From Blastocatellia bacterium (GTDB taxonomy: Bacteria > Acidobacteriota > Blastocatellia > Chloracidobacteriales > JADJPF01), in NCBI GenBank assembly GCA_025057015.1, contig JANWYG010000022.1, positions 171,862 through 235,861 of the forward strand: DNA of 64,000 nt, written 5' to 3'. Every line of letters begins with the position of its first letter. Position 1 is the first letter of the stretch. The notes beneath the pieces are model-generated. The model was not told where the DNA came from. It ran no database searches and saw only the letters and a program-made list of their open reading frames with translations. Position numbers and translations under genes: made by a program. Shown in pieces: positions 18,760 through 28,132 of this stretch.

Positions 18760-19703
18760 AGCGGCACTTCCACACCTTTTAGTATTTCTTCCAAGGCTGC
18801 CTGAGCGCTTTCTGATCTACGCACAGAGCCGTATCTAGAATTGACCACCACGCGATGAGCAAAAGTTGGGATGACCATTCGTTTAATGTCGTCTGGTAGA
18901 CAATAGTCACGCTCGTCCAGTACTGCGTGTGCTTGCGCAGCACGCAATAACGCCAGACTGGCTCGCGGGCTTACCCCAAGTTCAAATAGTTCGGACTTGC
19001 GCGTGGCACTTACGATCCTTATCAGGTAGTCAAGCAGCGAGTCATCAATCTTGACGTTACGCACTTGCTGCTGTAGTTCTATCAATTCGTTGGCTTCCAT
19101 CACTGGCTCTACTTTGTCAAGTGGATTACTATTTATCTGCTGTCGCAGTATTTCACGTTCTGCCTGGGCATCAGGGTAGCCTATGTGTATCCTCATCATG
19201 AAACGATCGAGCTGTGACTCCGGCAGTGGATATGTTCCATGGTGCTCTACTGGATTTTGCGTCGCTATCACCATAAATGGTTTAGGTAGCTGATAGGTCT
19301 TGTTTTCCACCGTAACGTGCCCTTCGGCCATAGCTTCAAGCAAGCTGCTTTGCGTCTTTGGTGTAGTACGGTTGATTTCGTCTGCAAGAATAATGTTTGC
19401 GAAGATAGGGCCAGCACTGAATTCAAATTCTTCGCTCTTCTGATTATAGATAGATAGGCCTATTATATCTGAGGGTAGTAGGTCGCTTGTAAACTGTATG
19501 CGGTTGAAACTGCAGTTAAACGATTTTGCTAGCGCCTGAGCTAAGGTGGTTTTGCCTACACCAGGTACGTCTTCTATGAGTAGATGTCCTCCGCCTAGCA
19601 GGGTAATTATTGCTAGCTTTATAGCTTCAGGCTTGCCTTTAATTACACCTTCTATGACGTGTTGTAGCTTGGAAATCTTGTCCGTAGGTATCAACGTCTT
19701 CAT
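18756..19703 (-). CDS. moxR: MoxR-family AAA+ ATPase
   Basis: A 315-residue MoxR ATPase. Walker A GVGKTTLA is at ~residues 45-52, Walker B IILADEINR at ~108-116, sensor region ATQNPVEHHGTYPLPESQLDRF at ~150-172, and a C-terminal lid with SPRASLALLRAAQAHA. MoxR proteins act as chaperones that insert cofactors or mature VWA/DUF58 partner complexes. The partner DUF58 gene follows with a 4-bp overlap. A GGGGCTC Shine-Dalgarno-like stretch precedes the ATG. Confidence 0.95.
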   Translation of the reverse strand: MKTLIPTDKISKLQHVIEGVIKGKPEAIKLAIITLLGGGHLLIEDVPGVGKTTLAQALAKSFNCSFNRIQFTSDLLPSDIIGLSIYNQKSEEFEFSAGPIFANIILADEINRTTPKTQSSLLEAMAEGHVTVENKTYQLPKPFMVIATQNPVEHHGTYPLPESQLDRFMMRIHIGYPDAQAEREILRQQINSNPLDKVEPVMEANELIELQQQVRNVKIDDSLLDYLIRIVSATRKSELFELGVSPRASLALLRAAQAHAVLDERDYCLPDDIKRMVIPTFAHRVVVNSRYGSVRRSESAQAALEEILKGVEVPL

Positions 19704-19758
19704 ATGTGAGCCCCGTGTACTCTGGCAGGTGTGTAGTATTCACCGATATATTCCAGTT

Positions 19759-20001
19759 TTAGTTTGAGAAAGTAGCAAATAGAATTCCATTTCGATAGCA
19801 CCTTGCAGCTAGCTCCGGAGCATCTGTGCCTAGATTGGTCTTCTTGACTACAACTTTGGGATCGTTTTGAGTATTGAAGAGTCGCTGTAGGTAAGGAAAT
19901 GTTTCAGATACCTCCTCCTGCACACCTTTGAGAGCTAGTTCTGTGATTTGTACAGTATCTTTCAAAGGTAGGCTTGAATGAAAGTAGATCTTCTGGCTCA
20001 T
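19759..20001 (-). CDS. small hypothetical protein upstream of moxR
   Basis: An 80-residue protein I do not recognise. The ATG has a fair Shine-Dalgarno (GGAGCGAGTAG). No signal peptide or membrane segment is visible; composition is mixed alpha/beta, with one Cys near the end. It lies 28 bp after another small frame and 55 bp before moxR, all on the minus strand, so it may head the moxR operon. Reality rests on ribosome-binding site and position. Confidence 0.5.
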   Translation of the reverse strand: MSQKIYFHSSLPLKDTVQITELALKGVQEEVSETFPYLQRLFNTQNDPKVVVKKTNLGTDAPELAARCYRNGILFATFSN

Positions 20002-20029
20002 CTACTCGCTCCGTAGCTATTAGCGTCTC

Positions 20030-20338
20030 TCATATGGAATCTAGGATTTTGTGCCTATCTATGAACTTTATATCAGAGCAAAAATTTCCATCTGTCCGTT
20101 GCATAATTCCATAGAAGGCGACTATTTCTTCGGTCAGACGGACGAAGAGTATCTGATGCGTTTCAAGATCAGACCTTATGTAAACTCTACACTGTTCTTC
20201 GAGTCGCTCACAGCAGTCGGCGGACCGTTCCCAAGCCTCGGTGCTTTGTGATTCTGTTGCTACTACCTCTTTCAGCACCTTTCCTTGTAGACGACTTTCT
20301 TCGGTTAGACCAACATTAAGCCTGTCAAATAGTCCCAT
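20030..20338 (-). CDS. small hypothetical protein
   Basis: A 102-residue frame starting MGLFDRLNVGL; an upstream ATG at 20389 would add 17 residues. It is acidic and helix-prone, with two adjacent Cys (ADCCERLEEQC) and no membrane segment. I recognise no family. It lies 28 bp upstream of the next small gene and is probably co-transcribed with it and moxR. The Shine-Dalgarno is weak. Confidence 0.4.
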   Translation of the reverse strand: MGLFDRLNVGLTEESRLQGKVLKEVVATESQSTEAWERSADCCERLEEQCRVYIRSDLETHQILFVRLTEEIVAFYGIMQRTDGNFCSDIKFIDRHKILDSI

Positions 20339-20389
20339 GTGAGAGCTTCCCGTTTTGTGGTTACTTGGTAAATATAGCTCATTTCTCAC

Positions 20390-20660
20390 AATAAGATCAG
20401 AGAAAATAACTCTGCTTTCCTAGTTATTTATGTCTTCTTGAAACTATCTCTATCGTAGAACTGGCTGGAAGCTGTAGGATGTTGAAAAATGACCTTCGGG
20501 CGGTGAAGCTCTAAAACCTTTGTAGAACCAGGGCAATTAGAACTGTAGTCTCAGTTTAGAGTCTGCTTGATCTTCAAGCTGAAGGGTGAGTTGCTGTGAA
20601 GACACAGAAAACTTAATGGAAGGAGGTGTAGCTTTGCTCTTGTTTATAGAAAGGAGTTTG
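20390..20660. other. divergent intergenic region before the VWA cluster
   Basis: It separates the minus-strand small genes from the plus-strand VWA gene. I see a perfect small hairpin GCTTGA-TCT-TCAAGC at 20565-20579 and Shine-Dalgarno-like AGGAGG near 20622, but no consensus promoter and no convincing gene. Confidence 0.4.
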
Positions 20661-20675
20661 TACAATTTGTTCTTT

Positions 20676-21647
20676 ATGAAAGCGGTATTGCTTTTGCTTG
20701 TCATTTGTACAACTAGTTTGGCGCAAGATGTAGATGCTGGCGATACGCTGAAGATAGGAGTCAAGCTAGTTCAAATTATCTTTTCTGCGGTCGATGAGCG
20801 TGGTCGACCTGTGTCTGATCTGACAGAAGCTGACGTAGAGGTCTATGAGAACGGTGAGCAGCAACAGATCGAAGTATTTCAACGCAGCAATACCTTGCCT
20901 ATGCTGCTGGCCGTGTTGATAGACGCTTCCGCAAGCCAGGAATCGTTGCTTACAGAAGAGAAGAACGCTGTAGAAGCTTTTCTGGACTACTATTTTCGAG
21001 AAGGTCGCGACTATGGGGCTTTGCTTACTTTTCGCGGAGAGTCGACGCTTGAGGTAGCTCTTACGGGGAATTTACGCCGGCTCAAAACAGCACTTCGCCG
21101 GATCAAACAGCCACAGAACTTTCGGGATGAGGACGATGAGCTTTCAGCTCTTGGAACAGCATTATACGACGCCATACTTACTACTGTGCGAGAGATTCTC
21201 GGTAGCAATACGGCGGCCCGTATTACCGAATCAGATAAGTCTGGCACTCGCCGTGCTATCCGGCGGGCTATTATACTGCTAAGTGATGGAAAAGACACAG
21301 CAAGTAACAGCTCGCTTAAGAAAGCGATACGCAATGCTCAGCGCTTTGGCGTTTCTATCTATACCATAGGCATAGGTGATAGCTTTCGTTATGGCGAGGT
21401 AGATCGAGCTACGCTTGACAGTCTGGCGGTTGAAACAGGCGGTAGAGCTTATTATCCTGTCGACCAGAAACAACTTGAAGATGCTTTCGAACAGATAGCA
21501 AGGGAACTCTCCACTCAGTATATATTGGCTTACTATCCTGCTAGCAGTACAGACCGTTTTCGGACTGTTGAGCTACGTATTAAAAGACCAAAAGTGCAGG
21601 CAGTTCATAAAAAAGGCTACTCTGTAGATGAACTTGAAGAGGAGTGA
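20676..21647 (+). CDS. secreted VWA domain protein (VWFA-related Acidobacterial type)
   Basis: A 323-residue exported protein. The ATG at 20676 begins a clean signal peptide (MKAVLLLLVICTTSLAQ); in-frame TTG codons at 20667 and 20634 lie nearer Shine-Dalgarno stretches (AAGGAG at 20651-20656, AGGAGG near 20622) and may be the true start. After a Gly/Asp-type domain with VEVYENGEQQ comes a VWA domain with MIDAS motif DASAS and the later ILLSDGKDT. The C-terminus (YILAYYPAS) matches the VWFA-related Acidobacterial domain family. Function is unknown, probably adhesion or protein contact on the outer side of the inner membrane. It overlaps or abuts the OmpA gene. Confidence 0.88.
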   Translation: MKAVLLLLVICTTSLAQDVDAGDTLKIGVKLVQIIFSAVDERGRPVSDLTEADVEVYENGEQQQIEVFQRSNTLPMLLAVLIDASASQESLLTEEKNAVEAFLDYYFREGRDYGALLTFRGESTLEVALTGNLRRLKTALRRIKQPQNFRDEDDELSALGTALYDAILTTVREILGSNTAARITESDKSGTRRAIRRAIILLSDGKDTASNSSLKKAIRNAQRFGVSIYTIGIGDSFRYGEVDRATLDSLAVETGGRAYYPVDQKQLEDAFEQIARELSTQYILAYYPASSTDRFRTVELRIKRPKVQAVHKKGYSVDELEEE

Positions 21648-21649
21648 GT

Positions 21650-23176
21650 ATGCGGTTGTTTTTGCTTCTTTTTTTATTACTACCTGTTCTGGGATTTGCT
21701 TTCCAAACTAGCGATGTCACCTTTGAGACTGTTGCTATGACATATCCTCAAGGTAAAAAAGTGCGGGTGCCGATGTTAGGTACGGAGAGATTTGCAAAGA
21801 ACATCAAGGGTGAGGCAGTAGTAGAGCGTAGAAAAAGTGTTACTCTGATCAGTATAGACATTGGAAGGCTAGCTCCTGCATCACAGCTAGGCCCTGCTGC
21901 TGCTACCTATGTTATCTGGGCGATAACGCCGGAAGGAATAGCAGATAACTTAGGTGAGTTCCGTATACGTGACAGCGAGACACTCGACAATTGGTTTGGG
22001 TCTGAAATAAGTACCTCAACGCCACATCGCACTTTTAGCCTGATAATTACTGCTGAGCCGCATTATTTGGTAAGCTCGCCATCTCGGCTTGTGGTTGTGG
22101 CTAATCAGGGGGTTCGCGAAGCCGGAGTGAGCGGCAATGTTAATCTTATCAGCTTTGCCGGTGATTCTGACTACGAACGAATTCTCGTAGCTCCTGATCC
22201 TACAGCTAAGAGTAAAGATCCCAAGTATCCTGTCGAGTTGACAATGGCACGTAATGCAATAGAAATTGCTCGTTACTATGAGGCCGAAAAATATGCCCAG
22301 AACCCGTATAGGCTTGCTATAGAACGCTTCGAGCAAGCTGAAGCTGAGTATAGGACAGGTAATTCGGCTGCCTCGCGTGAAATAGCTGATCTTGCAATAA
22401 GACTTGCTGCTAAGGCTCGCAAGCTAGCTTCGGCACGTCGTCGCGCGGAACAAGAACGTCTGCTGTTAGCTGAAAGAGATGAATATTTAGCGCAGTTAGA
22501 AGATGAACTGCGGCGCGTCAAAACTGAGATAGAAGAGACTCGTTCTACTGTCACAGATGCCAGTAGGAAGCTTGCTCAGATTGAGCAGGAGAACCGCCAG
22601 CTCGTCGCTGAGAATTCGAGGTTGCAACGTGAGCTTAACTTGCTGCAGCGCGAGCTTGAACTTGAACGAACTCGAACCGGTGCAGATTGCGAGAAGCTAC
22701 GAACGGACAATGAGAGACTCAAGCAGGAACTTAGCAAAGCCTCTGAATCGATGGACAGACAGAGACGGGTTTGCTACCTACGAGAGCTGGTAATGAAAAA
22801 CTTCGAAACACGAAGTACTCCTCGCGGCCTATCTGTGATTATTCCTGATACCGTCTTTTCGGGAGAAACATCCGTGTTCTTGCAAGCTGAAGGTGGATAC
22901 CTGCTTGATCCGCTTGCCGAACTGATAATCGCAACTGATGCCAAGGCATATATCGAAGGGCATAGCGATAGTCGAGGGACTAAGCAGGTTCAGTTGAAGT
23001 TTTCTAAAGATCGCGCTGAGGCTGTCTATAGATACTTTGTAAGTCGCGGTGTCGCTTCGGAGCGCTTGCAGGTATTTGCTGCTGGAGCAGCTAAGCCTCT
23101 TGTTACAAATACCTCGCCTCAAGGCCGTAGTACGAATAGGCGCGTCGAAGTGTTGATATCGGCTGGCACTCCATAG
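21650..23176 (+). CDS. OmpA-family protein with central coiled coil
   Basis: A 508-residue exported protein. The ATG at 21650 follows GAGGAGTGAGT; the signal peptide is MRLFLLLFLLLPVLGFAF. Residues ~20-170 form a beta-rich domain, ~200-370 are a long heptad-like coiled coil rich in Glu, Arg and Leu, and ~400-508 are an OmpA/Pal peptidoglycan-binding domain (IEGHSDSRG, LSKDRA-type region, GRSTNRRVEV). It probably tethers the envelope to peptidoglycan. It directly follows the VWA gene and precedes the large ATPase gene by 20 bp. Confidence 0.9.
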   Translation: MRLFLLLFLLLPVLGFAFQTSDVTFETVAMTYPQGKKVRVPMLGTERFAKNIKGEAVVERRKSVTLISIDIGRLAPASQLGPAAATYVIWAITPEGIADNLGEFRIRDSETLDNWFGSEISTSTPHRTFSLIITAEPHYLVSSPSRLVVVANQGVREAGVSGNVNLISFAGDSDYERILVAPDPTAKSKDPKYPVELTMARNAIEIARYYEAEKYAQNPYRLAIERFEQAEAEYRTGNSAASREIADLAIRLAAKARKLASARRRAEQERLLLAERDEYLAQLEDELRRVKTEIEETRSTVTDASRKLAQIEQENRQLVAENSRLQRELNLLQRELELERTRTGADCEKLRTDNERLKQELSKASESMDRQRRVCYLRELVMKNFETRSTPRGLSVIIPDTVFSGETSVFLQAEGGYLLDPLAELIIATDAKAYIEGHSDSRGTKQVQLKFSKDRAEAVYRYFVSRGVASERLQVFAAGAAKPLVTNTSPQGRSTNRRVEVLISAGTP

Positions 23177-23196
23177 CTGAAGTGGGAGAAAAAGAG

Positions 23197-25959
23197 ATGG
23201 ATAATCCTCAAACGTCCGAACAAGACATGCAACCGCTTGCAGGCCAATGGAGGGCTTTGATTGACGCGCTGGAATTCAGCAAGTCGCAGCTTATTTCCGA
23301 AATCAAGGCTTGCTTGAGGGAGTTCGAGCAGATAAGCGAGTCTCAGCTACGCTCGTTAGAGAATTTTGAACCGCAGAAGATAGAAGGCACCTCACTTGAA
23401 CTGCTTGAGCAGACTGTGGCAAGAGTCAGCCGTAAGTTGGTCGAAGAGCATTATGAGCAGTGGGAACAACGCAAACCTTTCAAACGCGCCATGAAGGCGG
23501 TGCAAACTTATGGAAACCGTCTTGAAGATGCTGCACTCGGGCTACCAAAGACAGTGCAGGTTAAGGCCTCCGTATTGCAACAACTGCTTGAGCAATACCT
23601 GACTGAAAGTCAAAGGAAGCAGTTGCTACGGCTTTCTGATACGCAGAGAGTCATAGATCCTTCGGCACTAGTACTCGAAGTTGTAAGAGGCTACTTTGAA
23701 GAGTGCCTGGAGCTTTTGGCTGAAGTGCTTGCGATATTTACCGAAGGCTTCTGGCAATTGCGGCATATATGGGATGCTTGTTATGACTTTTCAGTAGGCC
23801 GCCTCAACCGAGTGGATGACCTGTCGGAGGCGATGTTTCAGCAGACACGGAAAGGGCTAGCGAAAGCTCGAGAACTGATCGTACAGGCAGAAGCAGCTCT
23901 CGATGAGCTTCCATCAGCATCTGCTAAAGCATTAGTTTCGGCCTACATTAGCAATCGTCGTCTGGAAGTACGAGAGTCTGATTCAGCTGTTGAAGCTGCT
24001 CAGCAAATAGTCAATCATCTCATCGAGCAGTTTTATATGGTAGACGAAGAGTTACGTCTGCTGCTTTCGCTTTTGCTGCTGCTTAAATCTCTGAAAGAAG
24101 TGTTTTGCGACAATATAGCTGGTCTACGTCAAGAAAGTGAGCGCTGTGTAAAAGAGCTAGACAAGGCTATAGCTCAACTTTCAAAGCAGCAACAGGAGTG
24201 TGATAAAAATATCGAGCTTCCAGATTTTGGTGTAGTTCCGGCACAGATGCGACTTGCGGAACTTGAGGGGCTCATTCGTAGTAAGGTTGCTCAGCTACCA
24301 AGTGAGATGTACGTACAGCTCAGTATAACTGTACAGCCACCTGCGAATTCTAAACTAATAGAGCCCCAGAACATAGCCATAGAGGCTATCATCAAGCACC
24401 AAGAGTACAAGGAATATGTTCGCTTAGTGCAGGCGATAGAAAAAGAACATACTACGGTGCTACGGCAAATAGAGCAAGCATGTGAAGTAATAAGCTTTGG
24501 CTTAGCAAACAGAGACGCTGATAAGCCCACTGAAGTGACAAGAGAAGCTTTTCAGAATGCGTTATCGCTACTTGAGTTTCATCGTAAGCAACTGAATACT
24601 CAGTACTTTTTAGAGCTGGAACGTGTAGCAGCAAAGCTGTTGCTTTGTTGCATAGACACTTATCCATATTTGCGGCAAAGCAGCGTAGAAGCTATTGCAG
24701 AGAGTGCTAGAAAGAAACTAGCGCTTTTTGTTTTGTGGAGCGGTAAGAACACCTATGATTTGTTTCATCGGCTAGTAAGCAAGGTCACGGGAGCCTCCCA
24801 GAGGGCTCTCAAATGGACGCTTACGACGATAGGCTGGTCAGAGGCTAGACCTCCGGTTGGCCATGCTGAGATAACAGTTCGCCCAATGCTGCCCGAAGAG
24901 TTTGTGGCAGACCCAAGGGCAAAGTTGTTGCCGGCTATTTACAAACGGTTGTTTCACTTAGAGCCGCTAAAAGATCCGAAGTTTTTGATAGGTCGTGATG
25001 AAGAACTTGCCGCAATAGCCAAAGCACGGCAGATGTGGGTAGTAGGAAGACCTACATCGCTTTTGGTAGTAGGCGAGCGTGGGAGCGGCAAAAGTAGCTT
25101 GCTCAACTGTGCTGTAGAGCGGGTGCTTGCCGAAGATCAGCTAGTGAGGCTAGAGTTCGGCGAGCGGTTGGTAAGCGAGCAGCAGCTAGAGGATTATCTT
25201 TGTGGCAGCGTCAAAGCCAAGTCGTTGGAAGAACTGAAACTACTGTTACGAAGGCATGTAGTCATACTAGAAGAGCTCGAAAGGACTTTCCTGCGCCGAG
25301 TTGGGCAGCTAGACGCTGTGAGGGCGTTGATAAGGCTTATCAGCTCCACCTGTTTTCAGACTTTCTGGATAGTATCGATTAATCAGGTAGCCTATAAGTT
25401 TCTCGATGCTGTGGTGGGTCTTGGCGGCGCTTTTAGCCATCGTATAAATGCAGCTCGTGCAAGTAAAGAAGCACTTCGAGAGGCAATAATGGTGCGGCAT
25501 AGACTGTCTGGGCTGCGGCTATACTTTGCACAAGCGCCTGTCGAAAGGAAGTGGATAAGGCAGAGACATCCTGATGCCGAGAGTAGCTTCTTTGAAGCAC
25601 TAGCACGTGAATCAAACGGATTGTTTCGCACGGCGTTCGAGATATGGCTTGCACATATAGAACGCATAGAAGGTGGCGCTTGCCATGTTAAACCTATAGT
25701 CGGACAAGATCTTGAAGTAATCGAGTATCTTGGACAGAGAGAACTGTTCTCTCTATTGGCTATAATGCAGCATGGTAGCCTCACGGTGGAGGAGCACGCT
25801 AAAGTGTTTTATCAGAGTTGCCGAGAAAGCCAAGGATCTCTAGACAGGCTCTGTTCGTTAGAACTGATAGAGCCTGATCCATCACATCCTGGTTATAGGA
25901 TTCGTCCTGAGGTAATAAGGCTAGTCAGACAAGCTTTGTACTTGCACAATCTGCTTTAG
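23197..25959 (+). CDS. large AAA-type ATPase with long helical N-terminus
   Basis: A 920-residue protein not assignable to a named family. The ATG at 23197 is chosen because GGGAGAAAAAG precedes it. Residues ~1-600 are almost wholly helical and charged, with a Leu-rich stretch near 288-300 (LLLSLLLLLKSL). The C-terminal third is a P-loop ATPase: Walker A GERGSGKSS (~626-634), Walker B VVILEELER (~685-693), a sensor-like FWIVSINQ segment, and a winged-helix-like end (~850-920), like ORC/STAND ATPases. No signal peptide, so it is cytoplasmic or on the inner face of the membrane. The next gene is an MscS channel 10 bp downstream, suggesting the ATPase regulates or is regulated by the membrane complex. 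Confidence 0.8.
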   Translation: MDNPQTSEQDMQPLAGQWRALIDALEFSKSQLISEIKACLREFEQISESQLRSLENFEPQKIEGTSLELLEQTVARVSRKLVEEHYEQWEQRKPFKRAMKAVQTYGNRLEDAALGLPKTVQVKASVLQQLLEQYLTESQRKQLLRLSDTQRVIDPSALVLEVVRGYFEECLELLAEVLAIFTEGFWQLRHIWDACYDFSVGRLNRVDDLSEAMFQQTRKGLAKARELIVQAEAALDELPSASAKALVSAYISNRRLEVRESDSAVEAAQQIVNHLIEQFYMVDEELRLLLSLLLLLKSLKEVFCDNIAGLRQESERCVKELDKAIAQLSKQQQECDKNIELPDFGVVPAQMRLAELEGLIRSKVAQLPSEMYVQLSITVQPPANSKLIEPQNIAIEAIIKHQEYKEYVRLVQAIEKEHTTVLRQIEQACEVISFGLANRDADKPTEVTREAFQNALSLLEFHRKQLNTQYFLELERVAAKLLLCCIDTYPYLRQSSVEAIAESARKKLALFVLWSGKNTYDLFHRLVSKVTGASQRALKWTLTTIGWSEARPPVGHAEITVRPMLPEEFVADPRAKLLPAIYKRLFHLEPLKDPKFLIGRDEELAAIAKARQMWVVGRPTSLLVVGERGSGKSSLLNCAVERVLAEDQLVRLEFGERLVSEQQLEDYLCGSVKAKSLEELKLLLRRHVVILEELERTFLRRVGQLDAVRALIRLISSTCFQTFWIVSINQVAYKFLDAVVGLGGAFSHRINAARASKEALREAIMVRHRLSGLRLYFAQAPVERKWIRQRHPDAESSFFEALARESNGLFRTAFEIWLAHIERIEGGACHVKPIVGQDLEVIEYLGQRELFSLLAIMQHGSLTVEEHAKVFYQSCRESQGSLDRLCSLELIEPDPSHPGYRIRPEVIRLVRQALYLHNLL

Positions 25960-25969
25960 AACAACGGCA

Positions 25970-26806
25970 ATGTTGATTCAAGGATTTGCTACTGATGATT
26001 GGTTAGATCAGCTTTCTGTGCTTTCTATCTTAGAAGCACTAGTTATAATTGTCATTACTTACCTGCTAGTGAAGTTAAGTGGCAGTTTGATAGCTTTTTT
26101 GAGCAAAAAAGCGCCTCGAGCACGTCTTTTCTTCCTCTTTGCTTCGCCTATCGTCAGATTTGTTCTCTGGGGAGGAGCTACGATACTTGTGGTGGCCTTA
26201 CTTGTACCTTCTCGTGAAAGTCTACTTGCTGTGCTCGCTTCGCTAGGTCTAGCTGTAGCACTTGGTGCACAGGAGCTTGTCAAGAATCTCGTCGGTGGTC
26301 TTGTGATAATCTTCAACCGTCCCTATCAAGTTGGCGATAAAGTAAGAATGGGTGAAGCCTATGGAGAGATAGACCACATAGGAATCTTGAGCACGAAACT
26401 GACTACTTTGGACGACACGAGAGTGACGATTCCAAATAGCAGTATATTAGCAAGTAAGATCTGGAACTCGAACAGCGGCAGTTTGGACTGCCAGGTAGTA
26501 ACGAAGGTATATGTTCCGCAGCAGGTTTGTATCGATAAAGCTCGAAGAATAGCCTACGAAGTAGCATACACCTCGCCGTATCTCTTACTTAACAAGCCTG
26601 TTCAAGTGTTAGTAAGCGATCGACTGGAACGCGTGCCTTGCATACTTGTTGAGATAAAAGCTTACGTCTATGATCATCGCTACGAGCAGGATTTCCAGAG
26701 TGATTTGCTTTTACGGGTTAAAACCGAGTATCAGCGGCAGCGTATGCTCGACTGGGGCGGTACATCTTTGTCGGTTGGTTCGGAAGAGCCGGATAGTAGT
26801 AACTAA
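25970..26806 (+). CDS. MscS-family mechanosensitive ion channel
   Basis: A 278-residue small-conductance channel protein. Three membrane segments lie in residues ~20-110; the pore helix is Ala/Gly-rich (LGLAVALGAQELVKNLVGG) and is followed by the MscS signature FNRPYQVGDKV. The C-terminal cytoplasmic beta and alpha/beta domains are present. Such channels release solutes on hypo-osmotic shock; some are gated by ligands or partner proteins. Located 10 bp after the large ATPase gene and likely the last gene of that cluster. Confidence 0.93.
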   Translation: MLIQGFATDDWLDQLSVLSILEALVIIVITYLLVKLSGSLIAFLSKKAPRARLFFLFASPIVRFVLWGGATILVVALLVPSRESLLAVLASLGLAVALGAQELVKNLVGGLVIIFNRPYQVGDKVRMGEAYGEIDHIGILSTKLTTLDDTRVTIPNSSILASKIWNSNSGSLDCQVVTKVYVPQQVCIDKARRIAYEVAYTSPYLLLNKPVQVLVSDRLERVPCILVEIKAYVYDHRYEQDFQSDLLLRVKTEYQRQRMLDWGGTSLSVGSEEPDSSN

Positions 26807-26822
26807 CTTACCAGGTTTATCA

Positions 26823-28130
26823 TCACGAAGAGCTTTGAGGTTTTTCTTCAGTCGATAGTGTCTTCAGGCGTATTAGGCCGACGCGACCGTGTTCTGCTTC
26901 TAGAATCTCAGCGACTACTCCGTCATACTCGAATGTGTCTCCGACATTTGGGATGCATCCGGCATGCTTAATTATGAACCCGGCTACTGTAGAAAAGTCA
27001 TCTGTTTCAAGTTCTTTATCGAGTAGCAGCTCTACTTTGCGAATTTCTGTACTTCCTTTGATGATAAAACTACCGTCAGGCTGCTTAATTATATCAGTGT
27101 CTTCATCCTCACTGAGCCCGCTTCGATGGACTTCTTCCTTAATTTCGCCTACGATCTCCTCTATGAGGTCCTTTATAGTTACTACGCCAGCTAGTGCTCC
27201 ATATTCGTCCACTACTAGTACCATCTTGCATTTAGCTTTGCGCATTTCGCCGAGCAGTTCTGAGACAGGTTTGGTTTCTGGAACAAAATATGCTGGACGA
27301 GCTATGGTCTTTACCGGATCTTTAGATCTACCTTGCTGCCAGGCTATTAAAACGTCCTGTATATGTAGGATACCTTCTATGCTTTCTATATTTTCTTTAT
27401 AGACTGGTAGCCGAGATCGGTTCGAGTCTATGATCAGATCACGCGCTTCTTCTATCGTGGCGTTGGCCTCTATTGCCACTAGTTCGGGGCGGGGGGTCAT
27501 AACTTCTTTGACGCGGGTTTCACCGAACTCGAGCACGGATTGGAGCATCTGCCCTTCTTTTTCCTCTATTATGCCCTCCTGTGCAGCTACATCTATTAAT
27601 GCCTGTATTTCTTCTTCGCCTTTTTCGTTTCTTTCCTCAGCTTCGTCAGGTAAGCTGCTACGCTCTTTCTTGAAAGGAGAGAGCATTCTGTAAATCACTC
27701 GAGCTGGTATTGAGAAGACATCGTAGTAGAGCCTGAAGAGAGGTAGCAGAAACAGCATTACTTCAGCAGGGTGATTTTGAGTAATTAGGCGCGGTAAGAT
27801 CTGTCTAAAAGGTATGCCTAATAGCGAAGCTAGAATGAAAGCTAGCGGCAGTCCCTGTTTTAGGTTCCCGTTTGTTAACTTCAGTGCTATAGAGGTACAG
27901 CAGATTCCGATAACTAACGTGCAAGGTTGCATTCCGGAGGTTATGGTGAGCCAGTACAGATGCTTGTTATCCAGCAGGTGACGCAGAAAGTCCGACTTAG
28001 GCTCGTTTTTGTGCTCGGCGACGAGAGAACGCAAAGCTACCTCACTTAGTTGTCCGAAAGCATTTTCAAAAGTGGAGATGAAGACCAGTACCAAGAGGGT
28101 GGTACCGGTCACCGTAAGCTCTATTTCCAT
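26823..28130 (-). CDS. CNNM/CorC (HlyC) family membrane protein with CBS domains
   Basis: A 435-residue protein with an N-terminal DUF21/CNNM membrane domain (~1-170), a tandem CBS pair (~205-325, with VMTPRPELVAI and LVVDEYGALAGVVT) and a C-terminal CorC/HlyC domain (~345-425). The family is linked to magnesium/cobalt efflux or resistance, and the name haemolysin is historical. It lies 2 bp after ybeY in the phoH-ybeY-corC order widely conserved in bacteria. Confidence 0.93.
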   Translation of the reverse strand: MEIELTVTGTTLLVLVFISTFENAFGQLSEVALRSLVAEHKNEPKSDFLRHLLDNKHLYWLTITSGMQPCTLVIGICCTSIALKLTNGNLKQGLPLAFILASLLGIPFRQILPRLITQNHPAEVMLFLLPLFRLYYDVFSIPARVIYRMLSPFKKERSSLPDEAEERNEKGEEEIQALIDVAAQEGIIEEKEGQMLQSVLEFGETRVKEVMTPRPELVAIEANATIEEARDLIIDSNRSRLPVYKENIESIEGILHIQDVLIAWQQGRSKDPVKTIARPAYFVPETKPVSELLGEMRKAKCKMVLVVDEYGALAGVVTIKDLIEEIVGEIKEEVHRSGLSEDEDTDIIKQPDGSFIIKGSTEIRKVELLLDKELETDDFSTVAGFIIKHAGCIPNVGDTFEYDGVVAEILEAEHGRVGLIRLKTLSTEEKPQSSS

Positions 28131-28132
28131 CC

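Noticed and set aside
26935..27693. Ser-rich plus-strand frames antisense to the CorC-type gene
   Set aside because: Ser/Ala/Thr-rich composition is the usual shadow of a real gene on the other strand; no start signals.
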